Below, in pieces: positions 1-13,400 of a stretch of DNA of 64,000 nt. Below the pieces are notes generated by a model that did no database searches, was not told where the DNA came from, and worked only from the letters and a program-made list of their open reading frames with translations. The translations under genes were made by a program, and so were the position numbers. Origin of the DNA: Onchocerca volvulus (lineage: Eukaryota > Nematoda > Chromadorea > Rhabditida > Onchocercidae); the NCBI GenBank assembly GCA_000499405.2, contig HG738140.1, positions 13,677,460 through 13,741,459 of the forward strand, given 5' to 3'. Position 1 is the first letter of the stretch, and each line of letters begins with the position of its first letter.

Positions 1-704
1 TCATTTTTTATACTTGAAAAATTCTTCGATTATGAAAAAAGCCCTTAAATTACTAACTCAGCCAAATAATTTAAGAAATTTCCAAATCTTTAATTCGAAT
101 TAATTATTAATTGAAAGTTTTTTATAAGAATTTAACAGGAAGAAAAAGTTGAAGTCGATAAAGTTTAAAAAGAAAATGAATGCAATTAAATTATTGTCAA
201 TTATGGAAGTGACAAAATCAAATATTTTCATCCAAGTGAAAATTTTGAACGGTAAATGGGAATTTAATAAATTTCTAAATAAAGTAAACTAACTGATTGA
301 TAATATTTATATCTTCACAATCTTCATGTATCATTTCTTTGTTTTTTCTCTAAAATATATTCTCACAAAATGATCAATAATTCCTTTTTTTTTTTAATAT
401 ATAATAATTTTAGTATATATACTAATTTTTTGTTTTAGTATATATATTAATTTTAAAGTATTTTTTTGACAGAAAAGCTAAAATTTTCCATGATCCTGGG
501 GATTTTTATACATTCCGATTGATATACATGATTTTTTCCGGGAGGAAAAAATATTAAGATTTAAAATATTGAATGCTAAATATACATATATTTTGAACAA
601 GAATAATCCTTTTAATTTCATTTAATCTATGATCTTTTTAAGAAATATTTTTATTTAAAATATAAATAAGCTCTTTATCGTTTCAAATTACTAAATATAA
701 TTAT

Positions 705-3700
705 TCAAACTAACGATTGAAGTATTTCCCATTCGAAAGGTGAATCATTCTTCTGTTTAACCAATGCAACTGTTTTGAACATTGTAAGCATTTTTTCATA
801 ATCTGGTATGGTAATAGTATCCAATGATGTTATGTACTACAAAGTTGTGTAAAAATTGAGAGCTTCTTCTATCATTTTTAAATTTTAGAATATTTCAAAT
901 ATTATAATATTAATAGGAATTGAATTCAAATGACAAAAGAACGTATAAGGTTTAGTGTCTTTCATGAAACATTAATATAAAGCATGCTACAAATATTATT
1001 TATTAAATTTTCTCCTAATTATCCATTTTTTTTTAATATTTCGAATTATTTTAGTAAAAATTTCGAAGTTAATCTTGCAGTATAGAATTTCTCTCCTTTT
1101 TTCTTTCCGAAAAAAAATTGAAAAAAAGAAATTAGAAATAAATGAAACAAAATAATTTTTTATTGATTTTTAATATTTGTTAATTTTAACTTTAGCAAAT
1201 TCTAATGATGAATTTGGTTGATTTTTGCATAAACTTTCTAATGTTGCATTTCTTTTCGCTTGTCCAACATCTTTTTCTGCAATCAGATCGCTCCATGGTA
1301 GCTTACCATTGATTAGCTCCATCTGATGTAAAAGTAATTTTGTTTTGAAATTCGAATTAAAAAAAAAAAGTATTTCGCTTATTTTACTTATATTAATTTA
1401 AAATTATTAAATTAAAATTTTAAATCCAAAATTATTTAAGATAGAAAACTGAAAATAGCAAATAAACTGAGGAAAATGTTTCAAATCAGAGAGCATTCAA
1501 ACGAAAAAGAAAAAAAAAGATACGAAATGTTAACAATTTTAAACTTTTTTCAATATTAATAGAAAAAAGATTGTGCAGTTACCATTGAATAAAACCATGC
1601 GATAAGATCATCACGAGGACCTGTTTCAAGACGTGAATGTACTGTTATTGAAACATATCGTGTAGTACCACGGAAACCTGCCTGATTACGCGGCTTTCGA
1701 ATTTTGCCATCTAATTCGGTAAACATTCGTGCCATACCTATATTGATGCAATTAATCTGTTGAAGACCATTTTATATGTCATATTTCCAAATTTTAATAA
1801 AAATTTGCAAAAATGAGAAGTGCAATTTTTTAAAATTTCTTATTAAACTTAAAAAAATCAATCGATCAATAAGATGGAATATAGTTATTACCGTGATCAA
1901 GAAGATAAATTATTCGTCGTTGTACACCTCTACCAATACAAAGATTTGATGGTTTGATGTCACGATGTAAAAAACCTGCAGCATGCATGTCGCGTAATGC
2001 ACTTATCACCTAGAAAATATTTGTTATCAAAATGGCATTGATAAGCAATTATCGAACGATTGTTTTACGTTATTCTTACTTGCATGGATATTCTATAAAC
2101 GGTTGCTGGTTGAAATCGTTTAGGAGGATATTGTTCACGTATATCAGTCAAATTACGACCAACAAGATCCATAACAAGATATGGCACATCATAAATTTGT
2201 CCCATGCCAATTAACATCACGAAATGATCCTGAATCAATAACTAAATTAAATTTGTCGAGATAAAAGTTAAGTTTGCTTTTTTTTTTAAAATTTTTTGAA
2301 TAAAAAAGTTACGTAAATAATTTGCGATATGTATGATACGTAAATCAGTATGGTTACATTAGATTACATTAAAAAAATTACATGTAATACAAATGCCATA
2401 TGAAATTTGATGCAAAATAATTTAAAGTTTTTATATTTTTCTAACTCTATAATGTTATTGCAGTTATGCAATAATTGCTGAGAAAATAAGTTTAAATATA
2501 TTTCATAGCAAATATCATAACTGATTTCAAAATTGATGAAAGATTAGAATAATTATTTTGTTATTTAAAAAAATTCTTTAACTCAAATTATCATACAAGC
2601 GAAATGTTTACCTTTCCACGTAATAAAGTTAAAACCATTTGTTCAATTTTCATTCGTCTTGGATCCATTTTATGCGTTGCGATTTTCACTGCTACAAGTT
2701 GAGATTTAACTTTATCATAGGCACTGAAAATGATTCAAGATTCGCATAATGATAGAAATATTGTAACATGCAACTTTCTTCATAAATGCGACTTAATCAT
2801 GATTAACTCATATAAATCTATTAGGTATATCAACTTGATGAGAAGTATTACCATAATTTATTCGCATTTATTTTCTGTTTTGTAATTTATAAGTAAAAAA
2901 TGGCACGGTTTTTATTCAAAATCAATTCGAAATAAAACAAGTTAAAATTTAGATACTGCTAAAACTTAATTATGATAAGTTACTTAAGTGCAATATCATT
3001 ACTAATTAATTAATCATAAGTTTCAACTATATATAACAGTTGATTGATGAGTTATCGCGGATTTATGCATAAATGATTGCAGACTAATTATTAAGCTAAC
3101 GTGGAGAAATAAATGCAAAATATACCGATAAATTTCGCTATAATTACTACGACCTAATCTTTTTTCGATTGTATATCTATTGCGAAGTGTTTCACCAATT
3201 TTCAACATTTCAACAATTTTCTTCTTCGGCGTTTTCTCATCGTCTAAACGATATAAATTTTTTAAAACAATTAACTATATTTGTTCAACAATGTCCAAAT
3301 TTTAAGTAGTAGAAAAGTTAAATTTCAAAAATAATTTTATAATTACAAGAGAATTGTCAGGACTTTAATACAAAAATTTTGATTACAAGAAATAACAGTA
3401 AGTATGCAATCTTTTTTTTTGTAGAAAATAATTTTCCGAATGGTTATTCAATATACGAGAAATCAGTAAGCATACTAATATTTTCCTTCAGTATTTGTTA
3501 GAAAAAAACGACCATCTTTCGGTAATAAAATGTATTCAATTATTTTCATTACAATTAAAAATGCATTTTTTCAATGAAATTATTTCAAATGGAATTCGAA
3601 TCTTTTTTTTTAAACTATTTACTGAATAATTCTCTTGTTATAAAGTTTATGATGCAAGGTTTATGATTCCTATGATTCGCTTTCTGTTCGAAAATTTCCA

Positions 3701-3773
3701 CCAATTTAAAATTCTCACCTGTAATTTTCGCTTCAGTTTGATCCTTAACGGAAACTTTTGTCTGGACAGACAT
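705..3773 (-). CDS. Casein kinase 1 / tau-tubulin-kinase-like protein kinase, eight exons, complete (323 aa)
   Basis: Exons in transcript order are 3719-3773, 3126-3243, 2612-2723, 2080-2229, 1892-2009, 1583-1737, 1191-1322 and 705-836. All phases agree and the total is 972 nt. The start is the ATG at 3773 (MSVQTKVSVKD) and the stop is TGA at 705-707. The kinase domain starts near residue 33. It has VAVK with the ATP-anchoring lysine at about 71, the CK1/TTBK signature MDLVGRNL, the catalytic loop HRDIKPSN at about 160-167, and GFRGTTRYVS in the activation segment. Later come DDLIAWFYSM, a PW motif and IPDYEKM, the usual CK1-family end. Two oddities: the magnesium motif reads LLDHG (183-185), and the ATP loop reads LGRSNYSEIY, without the normal glycines. 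The exon-7 donor is a weak GTTAAA. Nematodes carry many CK1 relatives, often male-germline expressed (family knowledge). The substrate is unknown, and weak activity is possible. Confidence 0.9.
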
Positions 3774-5469
3774 TTTTGCCGGTGTTCCTTAAAAATTAAT
3801 TTAATTAGAGTTGGAGAATTTCGAAATTTCAACTATAGATAAGTTTCCATAAATCAATCAGGCAATTTTAATAATAACGAATATTTGACAAACGGAAATA
3901 TGTTTTCTTGTTGAAGAAATATAAAAGATTTTTTGATTATCAGAAGGAATGATATGATGAATATGTTGGTTAACTTTAAATGATTTTACAGAAGATTCTG
4001 CTGATTGTCGTAATTATTATTAATCGCACAATAACATGAAATCACTAACTACTTAATTCGATTAAAAATGAAATGATAATTTCAATCCAAAATAATATGA
4101 TTTAAGTGTATTTAAAATGCAAATTATCAGATCAGAAATATTTTTTACATAGTAAATTATTCAACAATTATATTTAGTTTGCAGTTAAAAATTGAAATTT
4201 TCTTGTAAATTTGACATAATATAGAATTGTCGTTAATCTTTTCAATTCTAAAAAATTCGTTCCATTAGTTCATTTTTTTCATTTGAGTAAAAATTTTTGG
4301 GTCAAAAAAATAAAAAAAAATGGTATAAGCTAAGCATAATTCAGTTAAAATTGATATTATTAAATACATTAGGAATATTTTCAATAAATAATTATCCACA
4401 CAAATTTTTTGGAAGTATTTGATTTCAACCGTAAACTATGAAAACTTCTTGTTTAGGAAAAACTCTTCCTTCCTCCTTTCTTTTTTATGGGATTATGATT
4501 GATTTTGGTTTTGAAATTTCTCTCTTGTGGAAACAATTCATCTTAAATTACCAGACACAAAGTCCATTCCTCTCTTTCTTCTCGATAGTGATATCTCAGA
4601 TTACTTAATGCAAATCACCTTCCTCTTCTTATTAGAGATGACTGATTAATACTTTATATGAACAATATTCCGAGATAAAGCCTGTGAATGAAATACTTCA
4701 ACAAATTCTGATATGATAATAACCTGTAACTGAAAGTAAATCGTTTCTATAATTTATTAAATCTTTATGATGAGAATTTTTAATTTTGAATTATGATAAA
4801 AAAAGAAAAATTTTTGTTACTGCTGGAGAGGCTTCCTCAAAAAGTATATTCTTTTTTTTTATTTTTTATTATTTTTTTTTTTAGGTATTTATCTCATTGT
4901 TCTTGATAATCTTTGGAATGTTTTAAAAAATTCAAAATTCCCCTTTTCTCTATAGCCTAAAAATTTTAAATCGCGAAGCTTTTTTCCTCATGCTACGATT
5001 ACTACAATAATAATAAAATGTTACATGTTAGCTTATTATTAACATATATTTGAGCTTTTCCAGAAATATATTAATTTCTGTTAATTGTTGTTTTTTATTG
5101 CCCTTTATATATTTCATATTTATAATAAAAGACCGATTTAGTTATCATACATAATTAGCATTTCACATTTAGCAATGAAAATATCGAAATTCAATTACAT
5201 TTCATTAGTAATAATAACATCATTCGAATATTGAATACTTTTATGATATCTGTTAGCATTACCTATTAATTACTTGCTAATTAATTGCATAATACTTAAT
5301 CAGTCAGATTTGACAAAAAAATTAAATAGGCTATTACAGTTTGGGAGAAATTGCAGGTTTTTTATAATTTCCATTCCAGTTATAGTGATTGGAAAGCTTA
5401 GTTATCTTTTTACATAAAAGAAAAATATTCATAAGTCATCAGTAAGATATAAGTCAATAAAGTCTATAA
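3774..5469. other. Intergenic, upstream of the kinase gene
   Basis: AT-rich spacer with many homopolymer A and T runs. I see no exon with a convincing acceptor, donor and open frame on either strand. An AG following a T-rich run lies just upstream of the kinase ATG on the minus strand, near 3790, and could serve as a trans-splice acceptor. No promoter motif can be assigned. Confidence 0.5.
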
Positions 5470-6480
5470 CATTTTTAGGTAAAAATATTGCTGAAGTGAA
5501 AAAAGAGAATGAAAGTGTGAAAGAAAACAAAAGAGTCAAGTCGAAGTGGAAGAAAAATATTAAAGTTTAAAAGCGTTTATAATCTTGCCATATGTTTTTC
5601 CTCACGCTTAGCTAATATGAGAAATTTTGCAGTCCATTTTGTTTTTATAAAATGTAAATTATAATGCAATTAGTTCGTTTTTTTTTTTGCTTATTAAAAT
5701 ATTAATACAGTACTAATTTCTGCACACATTTTGCAATCTTCAATTTTTGAGATTTTGAACATATTAATCAGTCTTCAGAGGTACTGACAAGAGTTATTTA
5801 TGACATAGGCACAAATCGCCATCAGTTGACATTATTTAATATTCCATCCGGTATAATTCAAGTAAAATTGCTATCATCGTATTTTTTCAAAGTTGTTAAT
5901 GCCATGAAAATTTTTTTATCGGAGAAATTGAAAACAACAAAACCTTTATCACACAAGAAATTGATTTGTGCGATCAACCAGATGTGTACAAAAATTTTGC
6001 TATGACGTAGTTTATTGCCGTAACTAATTACAATACAATTTATGAATGAATATCGAAAATATTGTCGACAGATTGAATATTTTTTGAAATTTTGTAATTT
6101 ACTGGGTTTTTGATTAGCTGGTTGGTCGCGTTTGATTTGAAGCCTTCGAGGAGATTTGAATAGAATTGGTGGATTTTTTCTTTTGATTGAGACTGAACAG
6201 ACTCGAGTTCAGATTGAAATTTAGTTGATACCGCATTTATTCAGGGATGTTTATAATAATTTAGACAATTTGCGTCAATACCGAAGATCGGAGACTAAGA
6301 ATTTAGCTATCTGATGATAAGGCTCTTATAACATTTCAAGCATTTCAGATCAAACCGGAATTGAGGGAACAAGAGCTTAATTAAGATATTTAAAATTATT
6401 TGATAATTCATATGATTTCAAAATCAAAATCTGAGAAAGCGATTTATATTTCTAGAGTTCTTTCGAGATCTTATGTGATC
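5470..6480 (+). pseudogene. Degenerate copy of an unrecognised multi-copy gene family (copy B)
   Basis: This stretch is clearly related, in inverted orientation, to 46686-47620 and to the reverse strand near 57240-57500. It begins after a good acceptor (ACATTTTTAG ending at 5478) with a charged, probably helical segment (NIAEVKKENESVKENKRVKS) that ends in a TAA at 5568-5570. Near 6248 an ATTTATTCAG acceptor precedes the counterpart of the family's terminal exon. Here that exon is broken by a frame change, and RIWLFDD of the intact copy becomes RI-stop-LSDD. The blocks between are also conserved, including one around 6100-6170 (FTGFLISWLVAFDLKPSRRF). I do not recognise the family. The broken reading frame makes this a pseudogene copy. 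Confidence 0.5.
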
Positions 6481-6812
6481 AAATGTAAAATTTGGTTATT
6501 AATTTACGGAAATGATGATACTGTGTAATTTCATCGATATGTATGACCGCATTTCTATCACTTCCTTCTGATTGCACAACAACAACTACCATATCGCTGC
6601 CTTTATTTACCATTAATAAAATTTATTTGATCGATTTAAGAAGTATTTGTTGGGGAAAAATTATAAAATTATAGTGTTTGTTGGAGAAAAAATTATAGTA
6701 CTTTTTTGAGGAAAAAATTCTGCGATTTGTAATTCGGAATGGTAGACTAGTTGGGTTGGAATTGGTATTTGCTATTGTGACTCTGCTAATTCAGCAATAA
6801 TTTCTAAGGTAA

Positions 6813-8979
6813 TACGATATTATAAACAATATCACTATGCAATAGTAAACAGTAAACAAATAATACAAATAAAAATAAAAAATATTAACAGTGATCTTCT
6901 GCTGAATTGTCGCTTTGGTTGACGTTAAAATTGCTTTGATATTGAATTGGAATTGATTTATCATTGACATTGATGTTGAAGAGGTTGATTTCGTTGAGGA
7001 AATCAAAATATAGTACGTTAAAAAAATTGCGCGATTTATAGTTACCAATGTTAAAAAACCCGTTTGTGTTAAACCCCCCCCCAACGTTGTTGATACACTT
7101 AAAATGCTGCCCTGAAAGCTTCGCTTTTATATATGGATCATCCTTGGGTTTTATAGTGAGTGGAGGTTCATACATTAGTCATACAAAAGAATGGATGGGA
7201 GGATTAAAGATAATATCGGGAATTCGCAAAAACTTCAATTCTTGCAACGTTTTTGACAATCAATCTCTCAGTATTTCACATGATGCTTATAAACTCTCTT
7301 AGCAATCAGAAAATGAGAGAATAAGAGCTTTTGCCAGATATAAATATGTGACTCATTTGCCTGAGAAGACTAGAAATTTCTTCTATACAAATTACTTGGG
7401 TTATTTTGTTTTATTTTTATTACAAATATTTCAGTTCTACTATAATATTTCACGTTAATGTGCGTTTTGCATGTTTTTAATAGCAAAGGAGAAAATGGAA
7501 CAATCCACTGGTTATTTATTTCGATGTCACCATTCAGCATTTGCATGATCGCTAATCTACCGCCATCTTCTGCTGATCTTCTGTATAAAGGATATTTATC
7601 GTTTCCTACAACTATGTTGGACTGATGTCTGCAACTTTTGCCAATTGATCGTTTCTCAGATGAAGAACAATATTTTTGGGTTGAAATTGATCTCCAGCCA
7701 GAACAATTGCCACTTCGTCTACAGTTGGAGCATTGAATCGTCGCACAGCTTTCTAGCAAACATTTTGTCAACATAAGAAAATCTTGTGTGTATCAGATGG
7801 CATAAAGTCAACTGCTTTTTGAACAAACGAATTAGATTCTTTCTTTTTTTTTTGTGTTATTGCAGTTGGGAAACAATGGACCTTTTTATGTCATAATAAA
7901 TTCCGCAGCGTTATTCATTTCATCATTGCTATCATCAGTAAAATACATTTGCAGGAATTTTTGTTGACTATCTGGCAATGGAAGCAGGGAGCCAGTTTAT
8001 GATAAATTTGTCCTTTCACTTTGAAAGTTGGCATGAATTGAGTTATTATGCGCCGGGCGACATCATTTGGAAACATGATATGTACCTTTGGGAAATCCTT
8101 TGATTAGGTGGTATATCCGACAGGCAAAATTTTTAATAGCTCTGGCAATTCTCCAAGTTAAGGCAGTTTAATTTTTTCGGCGCGCAATACATTCCTTTTA
8201 TTTTCCATCAAATTTCAGAGCCTTGCGATGTGGACACATTATAATCATTAGCGGGGCTATACCGGAATTCAATATCGCATGATTGCTGAGCATGGAGTTG
8301 TGTTTGAAGCTGATCTACTGTTTCTCGTTAACGTCTCGCAGCACTCTTACAGTGTTCGCATTTGAGCCATTCTTTGTATTCTTGATCATCGCATTTCTTC
8401 CGCTTTGCGAGTATGGTGACCTATGTCTGATCTCCCGCGAGGCAACATTTAGATCAATCGAAGCACATCGATTGCATTCGAACTATCCTCGAAATTATTT
8501 GAGAATATTCAAGCAAATTGATCACTGGATTATTTCCTTTGTCATTTCTGGAGAAGAATGGAATTCCTTGACTGTCGATTTGCTGCTATTGCTGCTTTCG
8601 ATCTACATCATTGTAAAATTGTCACTGTATCGGTATAAAAGCTTCGAATCAAGCTGTTGAACTCGAAATGCTGTCAAACTTGAATTGATTTCACTCCAAA
8701 ATTCGAACCATTTAAATCTTTTCGGGGTTTCTTCTCTTTACCTGATTTCCAACATGACGCTTATAATTGGTTGATCTAAGTTTGTTTATCTGTTCATCGG
8801 AACGTTTTGACGGGAAACATTTTTCTCTTTACAGAGTGATATAAAAAAAAAAAGGTATCTGCATGGAAACATACGTATATTTAAAAATGCAACTTTGTAT
8901 TAAAATTTCAAATCAATCGGGAAAAATTAAAGCGTTGTGTGCCAAAAAACAATGAATATTTACATTTTATTTGTATAGA
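6813..8979 (-). mobile_element. Helitron remnant, copy 1 (internally deleted, minus orientation)
   Basis: A rolling-circle (Helitron) transposon relic of about 2.2 kb. Read on the minus strand, the 5' end starts with TC at 8979 (TCTATACAAATAAAATG). This matches the 5' ends of copies 2 and 3 and is followed by a conserved TTTTTTGGCAC leader. The 3' side ends in a short palindrome (GATATT, loop GTTTAT, AATATC; 6816-6833), as Helitrons carry near their 3' end. A canonical CTRR terminus is not clear. Broken fragments of the Rep/helicase N-terminal region lie inside. The element aligns along almost its full length with 39373-41608. It is non-functional: stops, frameshifts and a large internal deletion have removed the helicase. 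Confidence 0.7.
7370..8460 (-). pseudogene. Helitron Rep/helicase N-terminal fragment (copy 1)
   Basis: Sense frames on the minus strand carry pieces typical of Helitron replicase proteins. These are a charged N-terminal start near 8450 (PRGRSD..HHTRKAEEMR, then a stop), the cysteine motif region near 8240, and the segment PLYRRSAEDGG with NNQWIVPFSPLL and HINVKYYS (about 7430-7600). In intact Helitrons the last segment reads roughly as a YR-containing, DNRWVVPYSPLL-like block leading into the Rep HUH region. Several frameshifts and stops interrupt it. Sequence between the DIVLHRR-like block and PLYRRS is missing, as in copy 2. It is a relic and is not expected to make protein. Confidence 0.65.
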
Positions 8980-10446
8980 ATAATTACATAGATTATGCCG
9001 ATAAAATTTAAAATTACTTTACAATATAAAACAAACATTGAATTTTATTTATTGTTTCTGTTATTTCACATTTCTCATAATATTCAATGCTAATTTATAG
9101 ATGAAAGATGGTAAACATGGGACAAAGGTTAATTAAATTGAGAATTTATTTTTCTTTTCCTATTAAAATATGAAATCACATGTCTTTTTTCTAATTTCTA
9201 GGCAGCAAGTTTTTTTTTTTGAATGTAAGATGACAAATTTTTCTTATTATAAAATGACAAGTTTTTGGTAGATGTTCATTGCATATTATTCACTGATCTC
9301 TTCCTAATATGTGCAGCTTTTAACAATGCTATGATCGATTAAGATTACTTAAGCCACAATAAATATTATGATTATTGTCGACTAATCTTAATTGAGGAAA
9401 TTGAAGTACAGAACATCAAAATCAACGAGGCGTTACAACACCAAAAATTGCATGTTATTTTTTCATTTCAATATACAAAATTATTTCATCATTTAAATCT
9501 GAAAAAATTCAGTTCCACTGCTTTATCGCATACAATTTCGTCGTCGTTTCTAAAAATCATTTCTGTTTCATTTGTTATATACATTTAACTCATACTGAGA
9601 TATATCAAATAGTAAATTGCAGTTTAGAAAATGAAAAAGAATGAAATACAATCGAAAGTGATTATTAATATTAAAGCGGTCATTCGAAAAATGATTTAAT
9701 TCAAAAATTTTTTGGAATGAAGAATTGTAAAAATTTCTCGAGATTTTACCCTGTTTTTTACTGTATTAATTTATTATTGCAATTACTTTAATTTTATAGA
9801 TACATCAAAGCTCATATAGATTTAAGAAGTGCTTTAAAAAAAAAGCAATTAAATAATGCAAATTTTAAATGGAAATAATACCTGTTAGTAGCAATATCGA
9901 TTGGTCTCAGAAGAGTTCGATTGCTATCAACGATGCAAATTGGGTGATACCAAATACTCCACAGATTTTGAAGCAAAAATTTGTGGATGATTCTGATTAT
10001 CTTTTCAATACTGTACTAACTAATGATGATAACGAATGGTCATTATCAACCAGTACAGTTAATTTATAATATGTTCTTCCACTACTGATATTTTGACGTC
10101 TCTCAGTAATCGATCATTATTCTGTGCACTGTTTTCACAGACCTAAATCGAATGATTGTTAACTGATAAAATCATTTCATCTTATTCGAACTTTTCAATC
10201 TTTAGAAGATGGAAGATTAACTGATTAGGAAGTGATTCCGTTCTTTTTTCCTACTTTTTCAATCATTTTAAGAATAAAAGATCAAAAAAATAATTTTAAT
10301 ATTAGCAATACTTCAACGACCATTGGTTTGAGTGACCATTGGTATATCCAAAGTGGAACTTGTCTGATATATAATCCCTTCATTGATAGCATCTGATTAT
10401 TACAGTTGCTATTACTCAACGATTATGGTCCCAATCATCCTTTAAT
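8980..10446. other. Spacer between Helitron copy 1 and the RhoGEF 3' end
   Basis: AT-rich spacer. The only coding candidate is a 66-codon ATG-initiated plus-strand frame at 9869-10069, listed separately. Otherwise I see homopolymer runs and no exon-like signal. Confidence 0.45.
9869..10069 (+). CDS. Possible small unknown protein or terminal exon (66 aa)
   Basis: An ATG-initiated frame of 66 residues with a balanced, hydrophilic composition rich in D, N, S and W (MEIIPVSSNIDWSQK at the start, NEWSLSTSTVNL at the end). It has no poly-A-driven lysine tract and no long hydrophobic run. The opposite strand in the same stretch has stops in the frames I checked, so this is not an antisense shadow of a recognised gene. 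There is no signal peptide or known motif. It lies between the tail-to-tail end of Helitron copy 1 and the 3' end of the RhoGEF gene. It could be chance. Confidence 0.25.
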   Translation: MEIIPVSSNIDWSQKSSIAINDANWVIPNTPQILKQKFVDDSDYLFNTVLTNDDNEWSLSTSTVNL

Positions 10447-13400
10447 CTAAATCAATTGAATTATCAAACCGAAACAACTGACAAGCATTGCTGCAGATTT
10501 GAAGATCTAGAAAAAAAAAAGAAGAAAAAAGAACTTGAAAGAAATAAACAAACAATACTCATATATATATAAATCATACTTCAATTTTTAGAATGAAAAA
10601 AACTGGAAAATTTAAATTTTTTAAGTTTTTTAGAAGAAAAATATAGAAAAAATAGATAAAAATACATTGTGTTTTAGATCATAAAAATCCTTTAGCGCCG
10701 TATCAATCATATCAAACCATTTCCGAGTATTTTCAGTTGATGTAGCTGAGAAATAATACAAGGCTGAAGGCATGCCAAAATCGTTGATTGGTGTTACCAC
10801 AAAATTTGCTGCAATATTTCAGAAGCTTTCATTTAGAGATATTTTCCCAAGTTCTTTCTTTACTCTTTTCTTCTATTTTATGTCCTTCAAATATATACCA
10901 ATTTAATTTCTCTCAATTTTTTTTTTTCATCTCATAATGATATCGGGAAAAATACTGGAATATTCTGGTGATAATTATTACAAATCTATTCAAATGAGTA
11001 AGCAAGGTTGTTGTAAATTTACTAATAGTTTGAATGATACGGAAAATAGGTGATGCTTTCAGAATGAATTAAATTCATTAGAATGATACTATCGTTTGAT
11101 TCTTTAAATTCTTCCGTCTAAAAAAGTCGTTCAATTATGCAAAATCAGACTATCATTTATTTTTTCGAAAGTGAGACTGTCATTTAATTCTTCAAATTCT
11201 CGAAATCTCAATAGTCATTGGAGTGGAAAGTTGCATTACAAAAATTAGTTCTTTTGTTTGGCAGTATATAGAAAGTATTCGATAGAGAACATATTTAAAT
11301 TTCCAAACAAATGAGCTTTGGAATATTTAATAAAAATTTTATGAGAGCTTTTTTGAGATTTTGTGCATTAGGAAATTAATTTGGAAAAATTTCAAGACTA
11401 ATTATTTTTGACTTTTGTAAAATCAAAATAGATAAAGTAAGAGAAATAGAAATAGAATGGAAGGAATAAATATTTAAATATGAAAATAAATTCAAATGTG
11501 AAACTTACAGTGATTGGGAAATCTTTGTATGCGCAATTTAGTAATATGTATTGGTGATTTAAGAATCCTTAGTCGACCGTAACGTTTGTTCGAAATTTTA
11601 CATATTAGGAAGAGATCAGTGAATAATATGCAATGTACATCTATCTGAAATAAAATTTGTTACTTTACAATAGAAAAAATCGTCCTCTTACATTACAAAA
11701 AAAAAAAAATTGTCTAGCATTTACGAAAAGAACTTGTCATTTTATATTTTAATAGTACAAGAAAAATAAATTCTCAATTTTAATTAACCTTTTTCCCATA
11801 TTTACCATCTTTCATCTTTAAATCATCACGTAAATAAACACGGCGAAATTGTGGCTCGCCTACACAATATGGCATTGGATCAGCCAAAGGAATATAAAAT
11901 TTAGTTGAAAATATCTGAAATTAAATTTCAATTTGATAATTTGTGTGCTTAATTGATCAAACACCGAATAACAGAAACACAAATAAATTGAAAAATTAAA
12001 TGTTTGCTACTTTATATTATGAAGTAATTTTAAATTTTATCAACATATTAATGATAATTAATAATAGTATAGAAATGCAAATGTTGCATTCTGAAAATAG
12101 AAAATTGGAATAAAGTTGGTGTCATACGTTATATCCTACGTAAAAAGAGAAAATAATACACGTGAATAAAGTAAGATTATTACATACTCTTTCAAATTCT
12201 TTACAATCAATAGCTTCATAACTTTCAATCGCCTTCAGTACTTCGATAAGCTTATCCCTTAAATCATTCTTATTTAATGTTTCGTCAACATCTCGTGCTG
12301 CTTTTTCAATTCGTGTTATCATTTCCTGAAAGTTTGCATTATGTTAATCAGTATTATAATAATATTAAATTTAGAATATTTAATCCAAGTGTTTTTTATA
12401 AGAAAAATTTCAGAATAATTCGAGATCAATCATTTTTGTAAAAAAGATCAAGAATAACAAGAAATTTATCATCCTTTTTTTTTAATGATATCTAAATAAA
12501 TTGGTAAATAAATTAAAGGAAAAATTGATGAAAATGCAAGACCAGAAAGCTATTCTAGCAAAAATTTAAGTGAATTGGTCAAATGAACAAAACTTAGTGA
12601 AAATATTAGATTGAATAGCTAAGCAATTAAAGTAAATCGGCAAAACTACCTGAATAGTATCCTGTTTAGCGTCGCCAACAGTATTCTTCCGAATAGCTTC
12701 CAGAAGTAATCTATATCTTGTGAGACGTTGCATTGGATTCGCCAAAGCGTCCAATAAACTTTGCCGCCTCATCGTGTCCTGTGATTCAGCCCACTAAAAT
12801 TTCAAGCGTAAGTATGAATTAGGAAAAATGGAAATGCAGCAGAACTAAAAATTTGCAAATATTATAACAGAACAAATTTATAATCTTGTAATTTTTTACT
12901 ATAATAAAAATTTTAATTTAAATTACAATTATGAGATTTGGAATTTTAATTATAGAATTCGTAAATGAAATGAGATTTACGAATTCTTAAAAATGTTGAA
13001 GGATCAATAAATTTGAAGTACTCGGATTTCTCATCCATATAGATATACATATATGATTAGAAAATCCGGAAAAGATGTGTGTAAATAGATGTACTTAATA
13101 GTTTAATCATCATATATGGTACCAGTTATTCTCTTCAAACGAAATGATCGATTCAGAATTGAAATAATAATACTAAAATAATTGTTTACCTTAACAAACT
13201 CGAAAAATAGTGCATGATCTTTTTGACATTTCTGCACATAATTGTGACAGTCGGCATAACCACATATAAAAGTTTTATAGCAGGGTAACCATTCATCAAT
13301 TCGCTCAAAACCATTTTTCATGATTGTCGGATCAAGCGGAATACCATAATCTCTGAAGAGAAAAAAAATCGATGCTTATATTTATATCTTTGAATAAATA

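Noticed and set aside
8283..8660. 125-codon plus-strand ORF
   Set aside because: It is antisense to the Helitron replicase N-terminus; a similar antisense frame appears opposite the plus-strand copy at 25861-26163, so this is a shadow.
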